From the NCBI GenBank assembly GCA_021740905.1, contig JAIOYV010000008.1:73543-108943 (forward strand): DNA of 35,401 bases. The letters are read 5' to 3'. The notes under the pieces were generated by a model, which was given only the letters and a program-made list of their open reading frames with translations, searched no databases and was not told the DNA's origin. Below, piece by piece: positions 1 through 8,700 of this stretch. The translations under genes were made by a program, and so were the position numbers. Position 1 is the stretch's first letter. Every line of letters begins with the position of its first letter. The DNA is from Bacteroidales bacterium. GTDB lineage: Bacteria > Bacteroidota > Bacteroidia > Bacteroidales > M50B96.

Positions 1-228
1 TCATTTTTAGATTGTATCTAAACAGTGAAATATTTACATATAGAATTTTGTCAATGTGTCAATATTTTGATTCCGAGGTTATTTTGGTTGATAAATGAGC
101 CTTTATTAGGGAGGGTTTCAAGTTCTCAGTTGGCAGTCTTCAGGCTCCAGTCGGCAGCCCCTGTAATCAGGGCCCGTTTGCTTGAATCGTCTGCCATAGT
201 TTCAAAGTAAGAGAATATTTGAATATCT

Positions 229-259
229 ACAAATAGGAAATTATAACAAATAGGAAATT
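229..259. repeat. Tandem 14-bp direct repeat
   Basis: The sequence acaaataggaaatt occurs at 229-242 and again at 246-259, separated by three bases. It lies in non-coding DNA and its role is unknown. Confidence 0.7.
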
Positions 260-288
260 CTGATAATATGTATGAGTTAGGTCTAATA

Positions 289-372
289 AGTCATCGGATG
301 ACTGTATTAAATAGATACATCAAGAATGGCAAGTCTGTACATCTTTTGCTTTGAAAGTCATCCCATGACTTT
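289..372. repeat. Pair of related inverted repeats (AGTCATcSSATGACT)
   Basis: Two perfect short hairpins share a core. The first is agtcat-cgg-atgact at 289-303 and the second is aaagtcat-ccc-atgacttt at 354-372. Only the central bases differ (cgg against ccc). The second copy has an 8-bp stem. They look like copies of a small mobile or REP-like repeat rather than a regulatory site, since no gene lies close by. Confidence 0.6.
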
Positions 373-604
373 TGTGCCATATAGCACTACAAACAGAAAA
401 ATGGAAATGATTAGCCAGATAAAGATCGACATGGCTATTATCTTTACCCTATCTTTATGGTTCGATTTGGTTTCATTGTCAATCATAGAATCAATGTTTA
501 TTAATGTGCCGACCTATCATCGTCCACAGACCTGCATCGCCCGAAGAGACCTGTCATCGTCCGCAGGACATGACAGCGTCGCTCTTGCCCGGTTGGCGTA
601 AACG

Positions 605-652
605 CTGACAGAGCCAGTCCCGATCATTTCGGGATCTTTCAGACACTGTCAG
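605..652 (-). terminator. Nested inverted repeat downstream of the propeller gene
   Basis: The outer arms are ctgacag (605-611) and ctgtcag (646-652); the inner hairpin is tcccga-tcatt-tcggga (618-634). It lies just after the stop codon of the minus-strand gene ending at 678 and could end its transcription. The T-tract on the minus strand after the stem is weak, so it may instead be a repeat element. A ctgtcaggttt motif is repeated at 646-656 and 668-678. Confidence 0.4.
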
Positions 653-677
653 GTTTACCTTTGGCCGCTGTCAGGTT

Positions 678-2000
678 TTATCGAACCACCACAAACTTCC
701 TCACAAACACTCCCTCGCGAGTGATGGCACGGAGAAAATAGTTGCCGGGGGGTAAGCCCGAAATATCAATACTCTCTTGTGTTTTGTTGCTTTTTGTTTT
801 TTGGAGGAGTTGACCGGATGAGGAATAAATGTCTACAGTATTTAAAATACCATCTTTAGTTTTGATATTAATAATATTATTTGCTGGATTGGGATATAGT
901 TTAAACTTATCATTCGAAAAGGGCATGTTGTTATCAGGAAGTGAAAGCGGTATTAATTCGCCGCCCCCATTTATTGTTTTAAAAATATGAGAACCAACGG
1001 CATACCCCACCTTCTTATTTGTGGATGGGAAATGAATATCATTAATCTGTGCTAGAATTGACGAAGGATAACTCTGTTGATAGTACCATGTATTTCCTTT
1101 ATCTGGTGATTTCATAAATAAGTATGAAGAACTACGACCCGCTACAAAAACCTCTGTTTCATTTATTGCAAATACGGCATTCAACCAATCGAAATTATCG
1201 AAATATTCTGTAGCCCATGACTGACCTCCATTATTTGTTACTGCAATAGCACCTATATTCGACTTGAGGTTTGGAAAATAATATCGGCCAGCTAATATAC
1301 CATTATCAACATCAAAGAAGTCTACTCTTCGATCTGATACAAGAGGAAGAGGGAAGGGATCATGAAACCATGTATAGCCATAATCCATAGTTTTCCACAT
1401 AGTTGACAATACAGCAAAATTATTATTGAAATCAATAAATTTCCCATTTGGATAATTGAACATTGAATCAGTTGGCAACAGTATTGTAGACCAAGTATAA
1501 CCCCCATCTTCAGTCCTTAAAAGACTCCCGGTAAGTCCGCTATTTAATGTGGTTAGGTAACCAACTGTACAGTTGATGAAATATACTGACGAAAATATAT
1601 AACTATTTAACGCGTTATTTGTGACATTTATATTAATTGTTTGCCAATTAAGACCTCCATCAACTGTTTTAAAAATCTGAGGAGGTATGCAATAACCAAC
1701 TACATATCCCGTGTCGCGACAGGGAAAATGAATGCCATGAAAACCATAAGATCCATGATCAATAATCGTATCCCATGTACTTCCACCATTATTTGTTTTA
1801 AGTACTATTCCATATATCAAACTGTCTGGTACTGGGGATTCATAAGATGGATAGCCTACAACATATCCTGTAGTATCGTCAATGAATTGGACTCCGGTAT
1901 ACCAGAAAACTGAATCATCATCTTGGATAAGGTGCCACTGAGAATATAGACTACAATTAATTGAAATCAATAATAAACTAATACTAAGAAACCGAACCAT
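678..2000 (-). CDS. Secreted seven-repeat YCF48-like propeller with T9SS type A sorting domain
   Basis: A 440-residue exported protein of unknown target. Residues 1-21 form a signal peptide. Seven copies of a KTxxGGxxW-type motif follow (near 68-76, 111-119, 162-170, 203-211, 254-262, 297-305 and a degenerate one at 341-346), spaced as expected for a seven-bladed beta-propeller of the YCF48/BNR kind. Residues about 366-440 form a T9SS type A sorting domain with the YPNPANN start and the VFVRKFVVVR end, so the protein should be exported by T9SS and attached to the surface or released. It is the last of four same-strand cargo genes and a close paralogue of the gene at 2165-3481, with a near-identical patch in blades 6-7. 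Surface binding or structural function is inferred; no catalytic residues are visible. Confidence 0.85.
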   Translation of the reverse strand: MVRFLSISLLLISINCSLYSQWHLIQDDDSVFWYTGVQFIDDTTGYVVGYPSYESPVPDSLIYGIVLKTNNGGSTWDTIIDHGSYGFHGIHFPCRDTGYVVGYCIPPQIFKTVDGGLNWQTININVTNNALNSYIFSSVYFINCTVGYLTTLNSGLTGSLLRTEDGGYTWSTILLPTDSMFNYPNGKFIDFNNNFAVLSTMWKTMDYGYTWFHDPFPLPLVSDRRVDFFDVDNGILAGRYYFPNLKSNIGAIAVTNNGGQSWATEYFDNFDWLNAVFAINETEVFVAGRSSSYLFMKSPDKGNTWYYQQSYPSSILAQINDIHFPSTNKKVGYAVGSHIFKTINGGGELIPLSLPDNNMPFSNDKFKLYPNPANNIINIKTKDGILNTVDIYSSSGQLLQKTKSNKTQESIDISGLPPGNYFLRAITREGVFVRKFVVVR

Positions 2001-2164
2001 ATCTTCTATATTTTAGTGAATTTTCCAGTAAGTACTACCTTTCCTTTTGCAATATCTCTGGCTGGAGCGGACATGTAGTCCGTGATCCAGGCTGGCACGG
2101 CTTTGCAATCCATGCTCATTCCTTATGATTATTCTGCATATATCCATATCTCTTACAATTTTCT
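2001..2164. repeat. Degenerate stem-loop repeat between paralogous cargo genes
   Basis: The spacer contains a stem ctggagcggac (2062-2072) / gtccgtgatccag (2078-2090) with a five-base loop, followed by a decayed hairpin gcacgg (2095-2100) / ccatgc (2110-2115). The pairing pattern resembles dispersed stem-loop repeats common in Bacteroidetes spacers (from memory, not checked). It might also slow transcription between the two genes. Confidence 0.5.
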
Positions 2165-3481
2165 TTACCGCACCACAACAAACTTCCTCACAAACACCTC
2201 ATCCCGGCAAAGGACACGGATAAAATAGTTGCCAAGGGGCAAGGATGAAATGTTAATTTGTTCCTGGCTTTTATTACTTTCTGTTTTTAGAATGAGTTGG
2301 CCGGATGAAGAATAGATTCCTACAGTATTTAAAACATCACCTTCAATTTTGATTGAAATAATATTGTTAGCCGGATTCGGACTTAGTTTAAGATTATCAT
2401 TCGAAAAAGATATGTTGTTTTCAGGAACTGAAAGCGGTATTAATTCGCCGCCCCCATTTGTTGTTTTAAAAATATGAGAACCAACTGCATAACCCACCTT
2501 CTTGTTTGTAGATGGGAAATGAATATCATTAATCTGTGCTAGAATTGACGAAGGATAACTCTGTTGATAGTGCCATGTATTTCCTTTATCTGGTGATTTC
2601 ATAAATAAATAGGAAGAACTTCGGCCTGATACATACACATCTGAATTATTAGCACTAAATATACATGCTAACCAATCGAAATTATCGTAATATTCTGTAG
2701 TCCATGTTTGACCGCCATTATTAGTTACGGCAATAGCTCCTAAATTTCCCTTTACGTTGGCAAAATAAAAATGACCTGCCGATATCCCATTATCCGGATC
2801 AAAAAAAAGTATATTAGGACCTGAGATTGGAGGAAAAGGATCAGGGTCGTGATACCATGTAGCTCCATTATCTTGGGTTTTCCATAGGGTTGAGGTAACA
2901 CCGAAACTATCTCTAAAATGCATTGTATAAGCTTTTGGGTAACCATGTATCAAATCAACAGGCATAAGGATGGCAGACCACGATAGTCCGCCATCTTCAG
3001 TTTTTACCAAGAAATAAGGCCAATCAGATGATAAGAAACCTGTATCTTTGTTTAGAAAATGAATATCATTGAAACTAAACCCAAGTGAACTTACATTTGG
3101 AATTGAAAGAGGGACGTACTGCCAACTGTTTCCACCATCAATTGTTTTTAATATATTGAATTCATAAGCGGCACCAGCAGCATAGCCAATATCCGAAGTA
3201 ACAAATTGGATACAATTAATTTGTGTAAGCATAGGAAATTTTAAGGTATCCCAGGTTTGACCTCCATTAACCGTTTTTAGAATTATGCCATAATGTAAAC
3301 TATCATCCACAGGCACATCATATTCAACATTTCCAGCAACATAGCCAACTGAGTCATTGATGAAATACACTCCTTTGTAATAGAAAAATGGATCATCGGC
3401 ATCCTGAATAAGATTCCATTGGGAACTTACACTAATGTTTAAGCAAAAAATAATTCCTATTATACTAAGTAACCGTAACAT
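2165..3481 (-). CDS. Secreted seven-repeat YCF48-like propeller with T9SS type A sorting domain (paralogue)
   Basis: A 438-residue protein with the same layout as the gene at 678-2000: signal peptide (starting MLRLLSIIGII and ending near SVSSQ), seven KTxxGGxxW-type repeats and a C-terminal T9SS sorting domain ending VFVRKFVVVR. I chose the ATG at 3481, not the upstream one at 3532, because it begins directly with the signal peptide and avoids overlap with the gene ending at 3486. The four-base gap suggests cotranscription with that gene. The first blades are clearly diverged from the neighbouring paralogue, whereas blades 6-7 are nearly identical at DNA level. Confidence 0.85.
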   Translation of the reverse strand: MLRLLSIIGIIFCLNISVSSQWNLIQDADDPFFYYKGVYFINDSVGYVAGNVEYDVPVDDSLHYGIILKTVNGGQTWDTLKFPMLTQINCIQFVTSDIGYAAGAAYEFNILKTIDGGNSWQYVPLSIPNVSSLGFSFNDIHFLNKDTGFLSSDWPYFLVKTEDGGLSWSAILMPVDLIHGYPKAYTMHFRDSFGVTSTLWKTQDNGATWYHDPDPFPPISGPNILFFDPDNGISAGHFYFANVKGNLGAIAVTNNGGQTWTTEYYDNFDWLACIFSANNSDVYVSGRSSSYLFMKSPDKGNTWHYQQSYPSSILAQINDIHFPSTNKKVGYAVGSHIFKTTNGGGELIPLSVPENNISFSNDNLKLSPNPANNIISIKIEGDVLNTVGIYSSSGQLILKTESNKSQEQINISSLPLGNYFIRVLCRDEVFVRKFVVVR

Positions 3482-3485
3482 AGTT

Positions 3486-4289
3486 TTATATTTTAATGAA
3501 TTTATTGGATAAAACGACATTGTTCCTCCCAATTATTTTTAATGTATACACCCCTTGTGCTAAATCTCTAACATCAATCGAAAGATTTGTCTTAGGAGTA
3601 ATTATTCGTTGTAAAACACACTTTCCAAGAACATCAAATATTTTGTACTCAAAAGCTTCAAATTTGTAATCAAAAAATACATACAAATAGTCTGATGTAG
3701 GATTAGGAAATGAATAAAATATTCTTTGGGGGATTGTATTTATTCCAATAGGATTGTACTGTGTATAGTCAATGCCAAATCGAGCCGCAAACTGAAATCT
3801 ATCATCATTTATTTGACCATAATAATCAACAGTAGAGATTGGATTAAAGTCTACCAATTCAAAAGGTACAGAGGGTAGTATCTGATTATTTGTAGCCCTG
3901 CCCGCAATATATAGCTTATTGTCTCCTGTGGTTGTGCATGCAAGACCTTGATCCCATTTAGAGCCACCAAAATAGGTTGTCCAAACGAGTTCGTAATTTG
4001 GGTTTATGCTTATGATAAACGCATCGGGATTCACATTTACTCCTGCCTGAATAGAATTAATATAATAATTTGCAGGTGGATTCGTGGGTTGTGGCAAAGC
4101 ATCTGAAACAGAATAGCCATTTGATTCACCTACAATGTACAGGTAGCCATTTTCATCCACAGCAATGGACATTCCGAACTCCCCACCTGGCCCTCCAAAA
4201 CCGACAGCCCAGTCATATTGTAGACCCTGCGAAAAAAGACATATTGGAAGCAATAAACTAATTGAGATTAAACTAAAGAGCTTTTTCAT
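3486..4289 (-). CDS. Short SBBP-type propeller fragment with T9SS sorting domain
   Basis: A 267-residue exported protein. Residues 1-20 form a signal peptide. Residues 22-150 hold about two SBBP-like repeats (GFGGPGGEFG...LYIVGES, then TTYFGGSKWDQG...LYIAGR). Residues about 190-267 form a T9SS type A sorting domain (SFPNPTSDYLYVFF...GVYTLKI...NKFIKI). Two repeats are too few for a closed propeller, so the gene may be an internally deleted version of a larger SBBP protein such as the one at 5711-9643, or the product may pair with another protein. It is packed with its neighbours: five bases after the upstream gene and four bases before the next one. Confidence 0.75.
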   Translation of the reverse strand: MKKLFSLISISLLLPICLFSQGLQYDWAVGFGGPGGEFGMSIAVDENGYLYIVGESNGYSVSDALPQPTNPPANYYINSIQAGVNVNPDAFIISINPNYELVWTTYFGGSKWDQGLACTTTGDNKLYIAGRATNNQILPSVPFELVDFNPISTVDYYGQINDDRFQFAARFGIDYTQYNPIGINTIPQRIFYSFPNPTSDYLYVFFDYKFEAFEYKIFDVLGKCVLQRIITPKTNLSIDVRDLAQGVYTLKIIGRNNVVLSNKFIKI

Positions 4290-4294
4290 GATTT

Positions 4295-5623
4295 CTAATT
4301 TTTTATAAATTTATGAACTTGTTTGCCTTCCCCTCCTGTTACTTTCAAGAAATATATTCCATTTGGTAATTGTGAAACATTTATCTCTAAGCAACTATTG
4401 TTGTACACATACTTGCCCGTATTCTGGACAATTCGTCCCTCAGCATTATAAATAACCAGGCTAAATTCCCTTGCCTTTAAATTTTTACATTGAAGATAGA
4501 TATAATCGCTTGCCGGGTTTGGATAAAGCAATTGGTCATTTTCGGGCAAAGAGGGGTTTGTTGAACTAAGAATAGGCATTAGTTCCCCTCCACTATTGGT
4601 GGTTTTATATATCTGTCCATAGTAACTTACAGCATATCCGATTTTGTCGGAGGGAAAGCACACTGCCTGCATAGTTGGATACGGAAATACCGTATCATGT
4701 TCATACTCCTGATAATACCACGTATCGCCACCATCCAATGAAGCTAAAAACACACTATTGTCATTAGGATTAGGTACACTAAGTTGACCTACAGCATAAG
4801 CCCTGTTTTCATCAACCATCACGATATCTGAGATTCTAACCAAGCCATTCAATTGCCTAAATATATAGTTATGTCCACCATCATGAGTAATACCTATCAT
4901 CCCTCTATTGTTGTTATATGGTGAACCTGCCATATAGTGTGTTCCAATCATGCCAAAGTTTTCATCTAAGAAATAGGTGCATCTTACATTTACATAGCCA
5001 AATGGAAGGGGTGTTATTATGCTATCTAACCATTGTGTCCAAATGGATCCACCATCGAATGTTTTACTCGCTAAACCTATAAAACCTATATTGTTAGTTG
5101 GAAAACAAATACTGCCACCTCCAACTTGGTATCCTGTACCTGGATAAAATACTTTTTGCCAATCTAAGCCACCATTTGTAGTTTTAAACAATAATTGGGA
5201 ATTAAAGCTTATTGATGAAGATAAATACCCTTCAAGTGCATTTTTAAAATAGATTGAATTGTTAAACTGGTAAATTATTGGTGGATTGAATGAAATTTCG
5301 ATCCAATTAATTCCACCATCGTATGTTTTGTAAAAGTAACTATTAAAGCAAGCTGCAAAACCAATGTCGTTGCTGATGAATTGAATAGAGTAAATTGGAC
5401 CATTGCAAAAAGTAGTATCCCAGGTCTGTCCCCCATTCATTGTCTTTAATATAATACCCTTTGCAAAAGAGGCAGAATCTCCAACAACAAAACCTGTATC
5501 ATTATTTAGAAAAACCAAATCGTTGTAGTGATAGTCTATTTGATGCGGTGCCAATAGTGACCATTGTGAAAATAAAGGAGAAGTAGCCAATAAGAAAGCT
5601 CCGATTATTAAGAATTTCTTCAT
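4295..5623 (-). CDS. Secreted seven-repeat YCF48-like propeller with T9SS type A sorting domain
   Basis: A 442-residue protein with a signal peptide (MKKFLIIGAFLLATSPLFSQ), seven KTxxGGxxW-type motifs (ILKTMNGGQTW, FYKTYDGG, LFKTTNGGLDW, ASKTFDGG, GITHDGG, LASLDGGDTW, IYKTTNSGG) and a C-terminal T9SS sorting domain (LLYPNPASDYIYLQ...VHKFIKN). It shares the layout of the other two YCF48-like genes but is more diverged. I chose the ATG at 5623 because the upstream ATG at 5656 adds residues that are not part of a signal peptide. It is the first gene of a probable four-gene run (5623 to 678) and sits just below a 56-bp palindrome that may separate it from the upstream gene. Confidence 0.85.
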   Translation of the reverse strand: MKKFLIIGAFLLATSPLFSQWSLLAPHQIDYHYNDLVFLNNDTGFVVGDSASFAKGIILKTMNGGQTWDTTFCNGPIYSIQFISNDIGFAACFNSYFYKTYDGGINWIEISFNPPIIYQFNNSIYFKNALEGYLSSSISFNSQLLFKTTNGGLDWQKVFYPGTGYQVGGGSICFPTNNIGFIGLASKTFDGGSIWTQWLDSIITPLPFGYVNVRCTYFLDENFGMIGTHYMAGSPYNNNRGMIGITHDGGHNYIFRQLNGLVRISDIVMVDENRAYAVGQLSVPNPNDNSVFLASLDGGDTWYYQEYEHDTVFPYPTMQAVCFPSDKIGYAVSYYGQIYKTTNSGGELMPILSSTNPSLPENDQLLYPNPASDYIYLQCKNLKAREFSLVIYNAEGRIVQNTGKYVYNNSCLEINVSQLPNGIYFLKVTGGEGKQVHKFIKN

Positions 5624-5657
5624 ATTGATAAATTTTAGAGAGTTAACATAATACACA

Positions 5658-5713
5658 TAAATTGAAAAAACTCATCGGTTGAGATATCTCAACCGATGAG
5701 TTTTTTCAATTTA
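5658..5713. terminator. 56-bp perfect palindrome, probable bidirectional terminator
   Basis: Every base from 5658 pairs with its partner up to 5713 without a loop; the centre is gatatc at 5683-5688. The arms contain a GC-bearing core (ctcatcggttgag / ctcaaccgatgag) flanked by A6 and T6 runs, so either strand would give a stem followed by U residues. The stop codon of the minus-strand gene at 5711 lies within the right arm. Terminator activity is inferred from position and structure. The TCATCGG core recalls the inverted repeats at 289-372. Confidence 0.75.
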
Positions 5714-8700
5714 ATTCTTGATTTTTACTATTTTGTGTGAATAGATTTCCCCATTATCTGAATAGATGAGTAAATGATAAACTCCCGGTTTTAGTTGAGA
5801 GATATTAACCACTGTATAAGTCAATCCTTTGTTGAAATATTGAGTTAAAACCAATTTGCCAGTAATATCATATATCTCCGCATGTTCAAGAAAGCAATTC
5901 TTATCTGAACAAATTGAAATTGAATTTTCTGTCGGATTAGGATAAACCTTCAATCCAGGTTTGTCAGTTTCTTCAATATTCACTATTTGTGGTATTTCGG
6001 GCAATACAAAACGGGCTAAATAGCCATTGGAGCTATTATAGGCCAATGGATTGGAATACTGAAAAAAAGCAGGTTCCGTATAAAAATCAGGAGTTGGTGT
6101 TGTATTTCCATCTGGAGTTAAAGGGAGGTAGTTGTAGGGTTCTGGCCAAGCATCAGTCCAATAATGATGACCCCAGATAAATAGATTATCATTATTAAGT
6201 CGGCACGCCCAGGCATAATCGTCGGGGTCGCTGCCAAAATAAGTCGCCCAAATTAATCTGGCATCCTCTGCAAAATAAGCAATGTAAGCATCCCATTCGT
6301 CATTGCCAAATTTGTCGGTATTATCCATTGTACCTGTTGGGTTTGTTGATGGCAGTTGAATTTTGTTAGGCGATTTACTTTTTGTACTTCCAAAAATAAC
6401 ATAATTGCCCTGATAATCCATATCAACATAAGTACCATATTCAGCGTATGTTCCTCCATAATATGTGGAATAAACTATTTCTCCTAATGCATAAGATGCA
6501 GTTGTTTTTCTTGCAATTTTTGTAATAAACGCATCTGCGTAATATTGATTAGAGATATTGGGTTCATAATGATGAGGATATCCTGTACTGTTATCTATGT
6601 GTAAGAAGTCTTCGCTTTTGGTAGCACCCGACAATAAAATATAATCATAATTTACTGAAATAGCCTGGCCATATTCACCTTTAGTACCCCCAATATATTG
6701 GGTCATCTCAATAGCATGGTCACTGTCAAAACTAGCAACAAAGGCATCTTGTCCTGAACCTTGAAAAGTTTGAAGAGACGCAGTTAGTGGGAAATTCGAG
6801 TCATTTTCTTCCACATAAGCTTCGAGTGAGGTAGTTGATGTATTTCCCACAATATATATACAAGGATCCCCATTGCTATTTCCCCAAATATCGATGCCAT
6901 TAACTACATCTACTGGATATAAGGTAACCCATTCGGGATATAAAGAATTATCAAATTTCATTATCAAACCAAAAAATCCAGAATTGGTTGTACTGTATGT
7001 AAACCCAGTAAATCCAGTTGGTGTTACCAAAGGAGTTTCTTTATGTCCATGCCCAACAATATATAATACCAAATCTTGTCCTTCATAAGTAATGGTCATA
7101 TCGTAAGGCCTTTCATAAGCAGTGTATCCATCATCACCACCATAGTAAACGGACCAATCACATCCTCCTTTGGGAGTAAACCGTGCAATAAAAATATCCG
7201 TTTGACCGGTTTTTGAATGATCGTCGTGTGCTCCAGATAATGATATATTTGGAATATTATCACTTACAGTTTGGCCTGTAATATAAATAAAATTTTGTTC
7301 GGGAGGGAATAATGGATCAGATCCTAGTGATCTTGCCCCTGTTTCAATGCAGCAAGGTTCGTCCATTCCAGATCCACCATAATATGTTTCCCACCATTTA
7401 TCAGTGTTATGGTCCATATAAACAACAAAAGCATCTGTTTGCCCCGCATAACTCAATAACCCTACTGTTATTGGAAAACTTGAAGTATTTGTGCTACCCA
7501 CTAAGTATATTCCTCCATTGTAATATCCATTGTCAATGTAGACATCAACAATATGTTCATTTCTTGCCGTACCCCAACTGGTGCAATAATCAAGATTCCC
7601 AACAGGTGGTGGCGGTGTTGTAACTGATTTTCCATATTTCATTTCAATTACCAAAGGAAGTGAAGTGTTATATGATCCGGTTGTAAAGTATAAATGGTTT
7701 GAACTAAGGTCGTACTCCGGTTGCCAGGCAAGGTTTATGGTATCGCCATTAGAATCAATCTGGTAGGCTACAGCTTGGGGGTAGACAATATTGCCAAGAC
7801 CTGTATATAGAATTAATTCATCGTCATTTCCTATCTCTGAGCTATCCACACCCGAATAAAGGCAATGAATGTCATCTGGTGTGCCTCCTGGTTTAATAAT
7901 GTAATATAGCTTTGGACCTATGTTATTACTGGATATTAATAAATCTACATTCTCATAAAGTTCATAGTAAATTACTATATTATAGCTTTTCACCCTTGCC
8001 CTTCCTTCCGGGATATGGCTGAGATAAAAATTTGAATAATAATCCAGTTCATCAAAAGCGCGGACTTTTAATTCAGAAGAAGGTTCAATAAACTCCATAT
8101 CAATCCTCCAAGAGTCGAATAATCCGGTAGTTTCATTCGAATCAGTCAATACATAGCTAACTTTATCATCCCAGAAGAAAGGAACAGGGCTTGTGTATTT
8201 TGCATAAAATTTGACATCAGGCACCTGATTGAAGCCTGTATCTGTCAACTGTCCAAGGTTGGCTGAGTAAGCGAGCGGTGCAGCTTCATCATCAGGAGGT
8301 ATAATTACATCTATCTCCGAATATTTTACTGTTTTGTAAACATAACCATCACCAATACACGATTGGCCAACAACAATTATGTCCCCATCATCATCAAGGC
8401 AAATATCTTTGGCTTCGTCGTTTAGATTGTACAAACCATTGTATGTCATCTTCCAATGTAGGTCGCCATCTTCATTATATTTCAGGGTTAGGAAGTCGCT
8501 GTTGCTACCATTAAAATAGGTTGCTGCCACGAAGATATTTCCAGAACCATCAACCACAAGTGCCTCGCCTTTGTCGCAACCATCGTCATCATCGTTGTAT
8601 ACCTGCACCCACTGTTGTGTACCCGAGCTGTTATACTTAATGGTAACTATGTTGGTGTCCTCGTCCTGGGTAAGGGAATATCCGGTAACATATACGTTGC

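Larger units (their letters stand above)
1..677. other. Gene-free left end with short repeats
   Basis: I see no convincing gene here; the short open frames have no recognisable protein features. The stretch holds a 14-bp direct repeat (229-242 and 246-259), two related inverted repeats near 289-303 and 354-372, two copies of a cagtYggcag motif (127-138 and 148-159), three imperfect copies of gacctNtcatcgtcc (511-525, 529-542, 548-562) and a nested inverted repeat at 605-652. An ATG on the minus strand at 4-2, preceded by an A-rich stretch, could be the start of a gene lying outside the window, but only four bases are visible. Confidence 0.6.

Noticed and set aside
511-562. Three gacct-n-catcgtcc copies as a CRISPR array
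   Set aside because: Units are only about 15 bases, imperfect, and separated by three to five bases, with no true spacers or cas genes.
326-601. A 91-codon plus-strand frame near the left end
   Set aside because: It runs through hairpins and repeated words in non-coding DNA and has no protein-like pattern.
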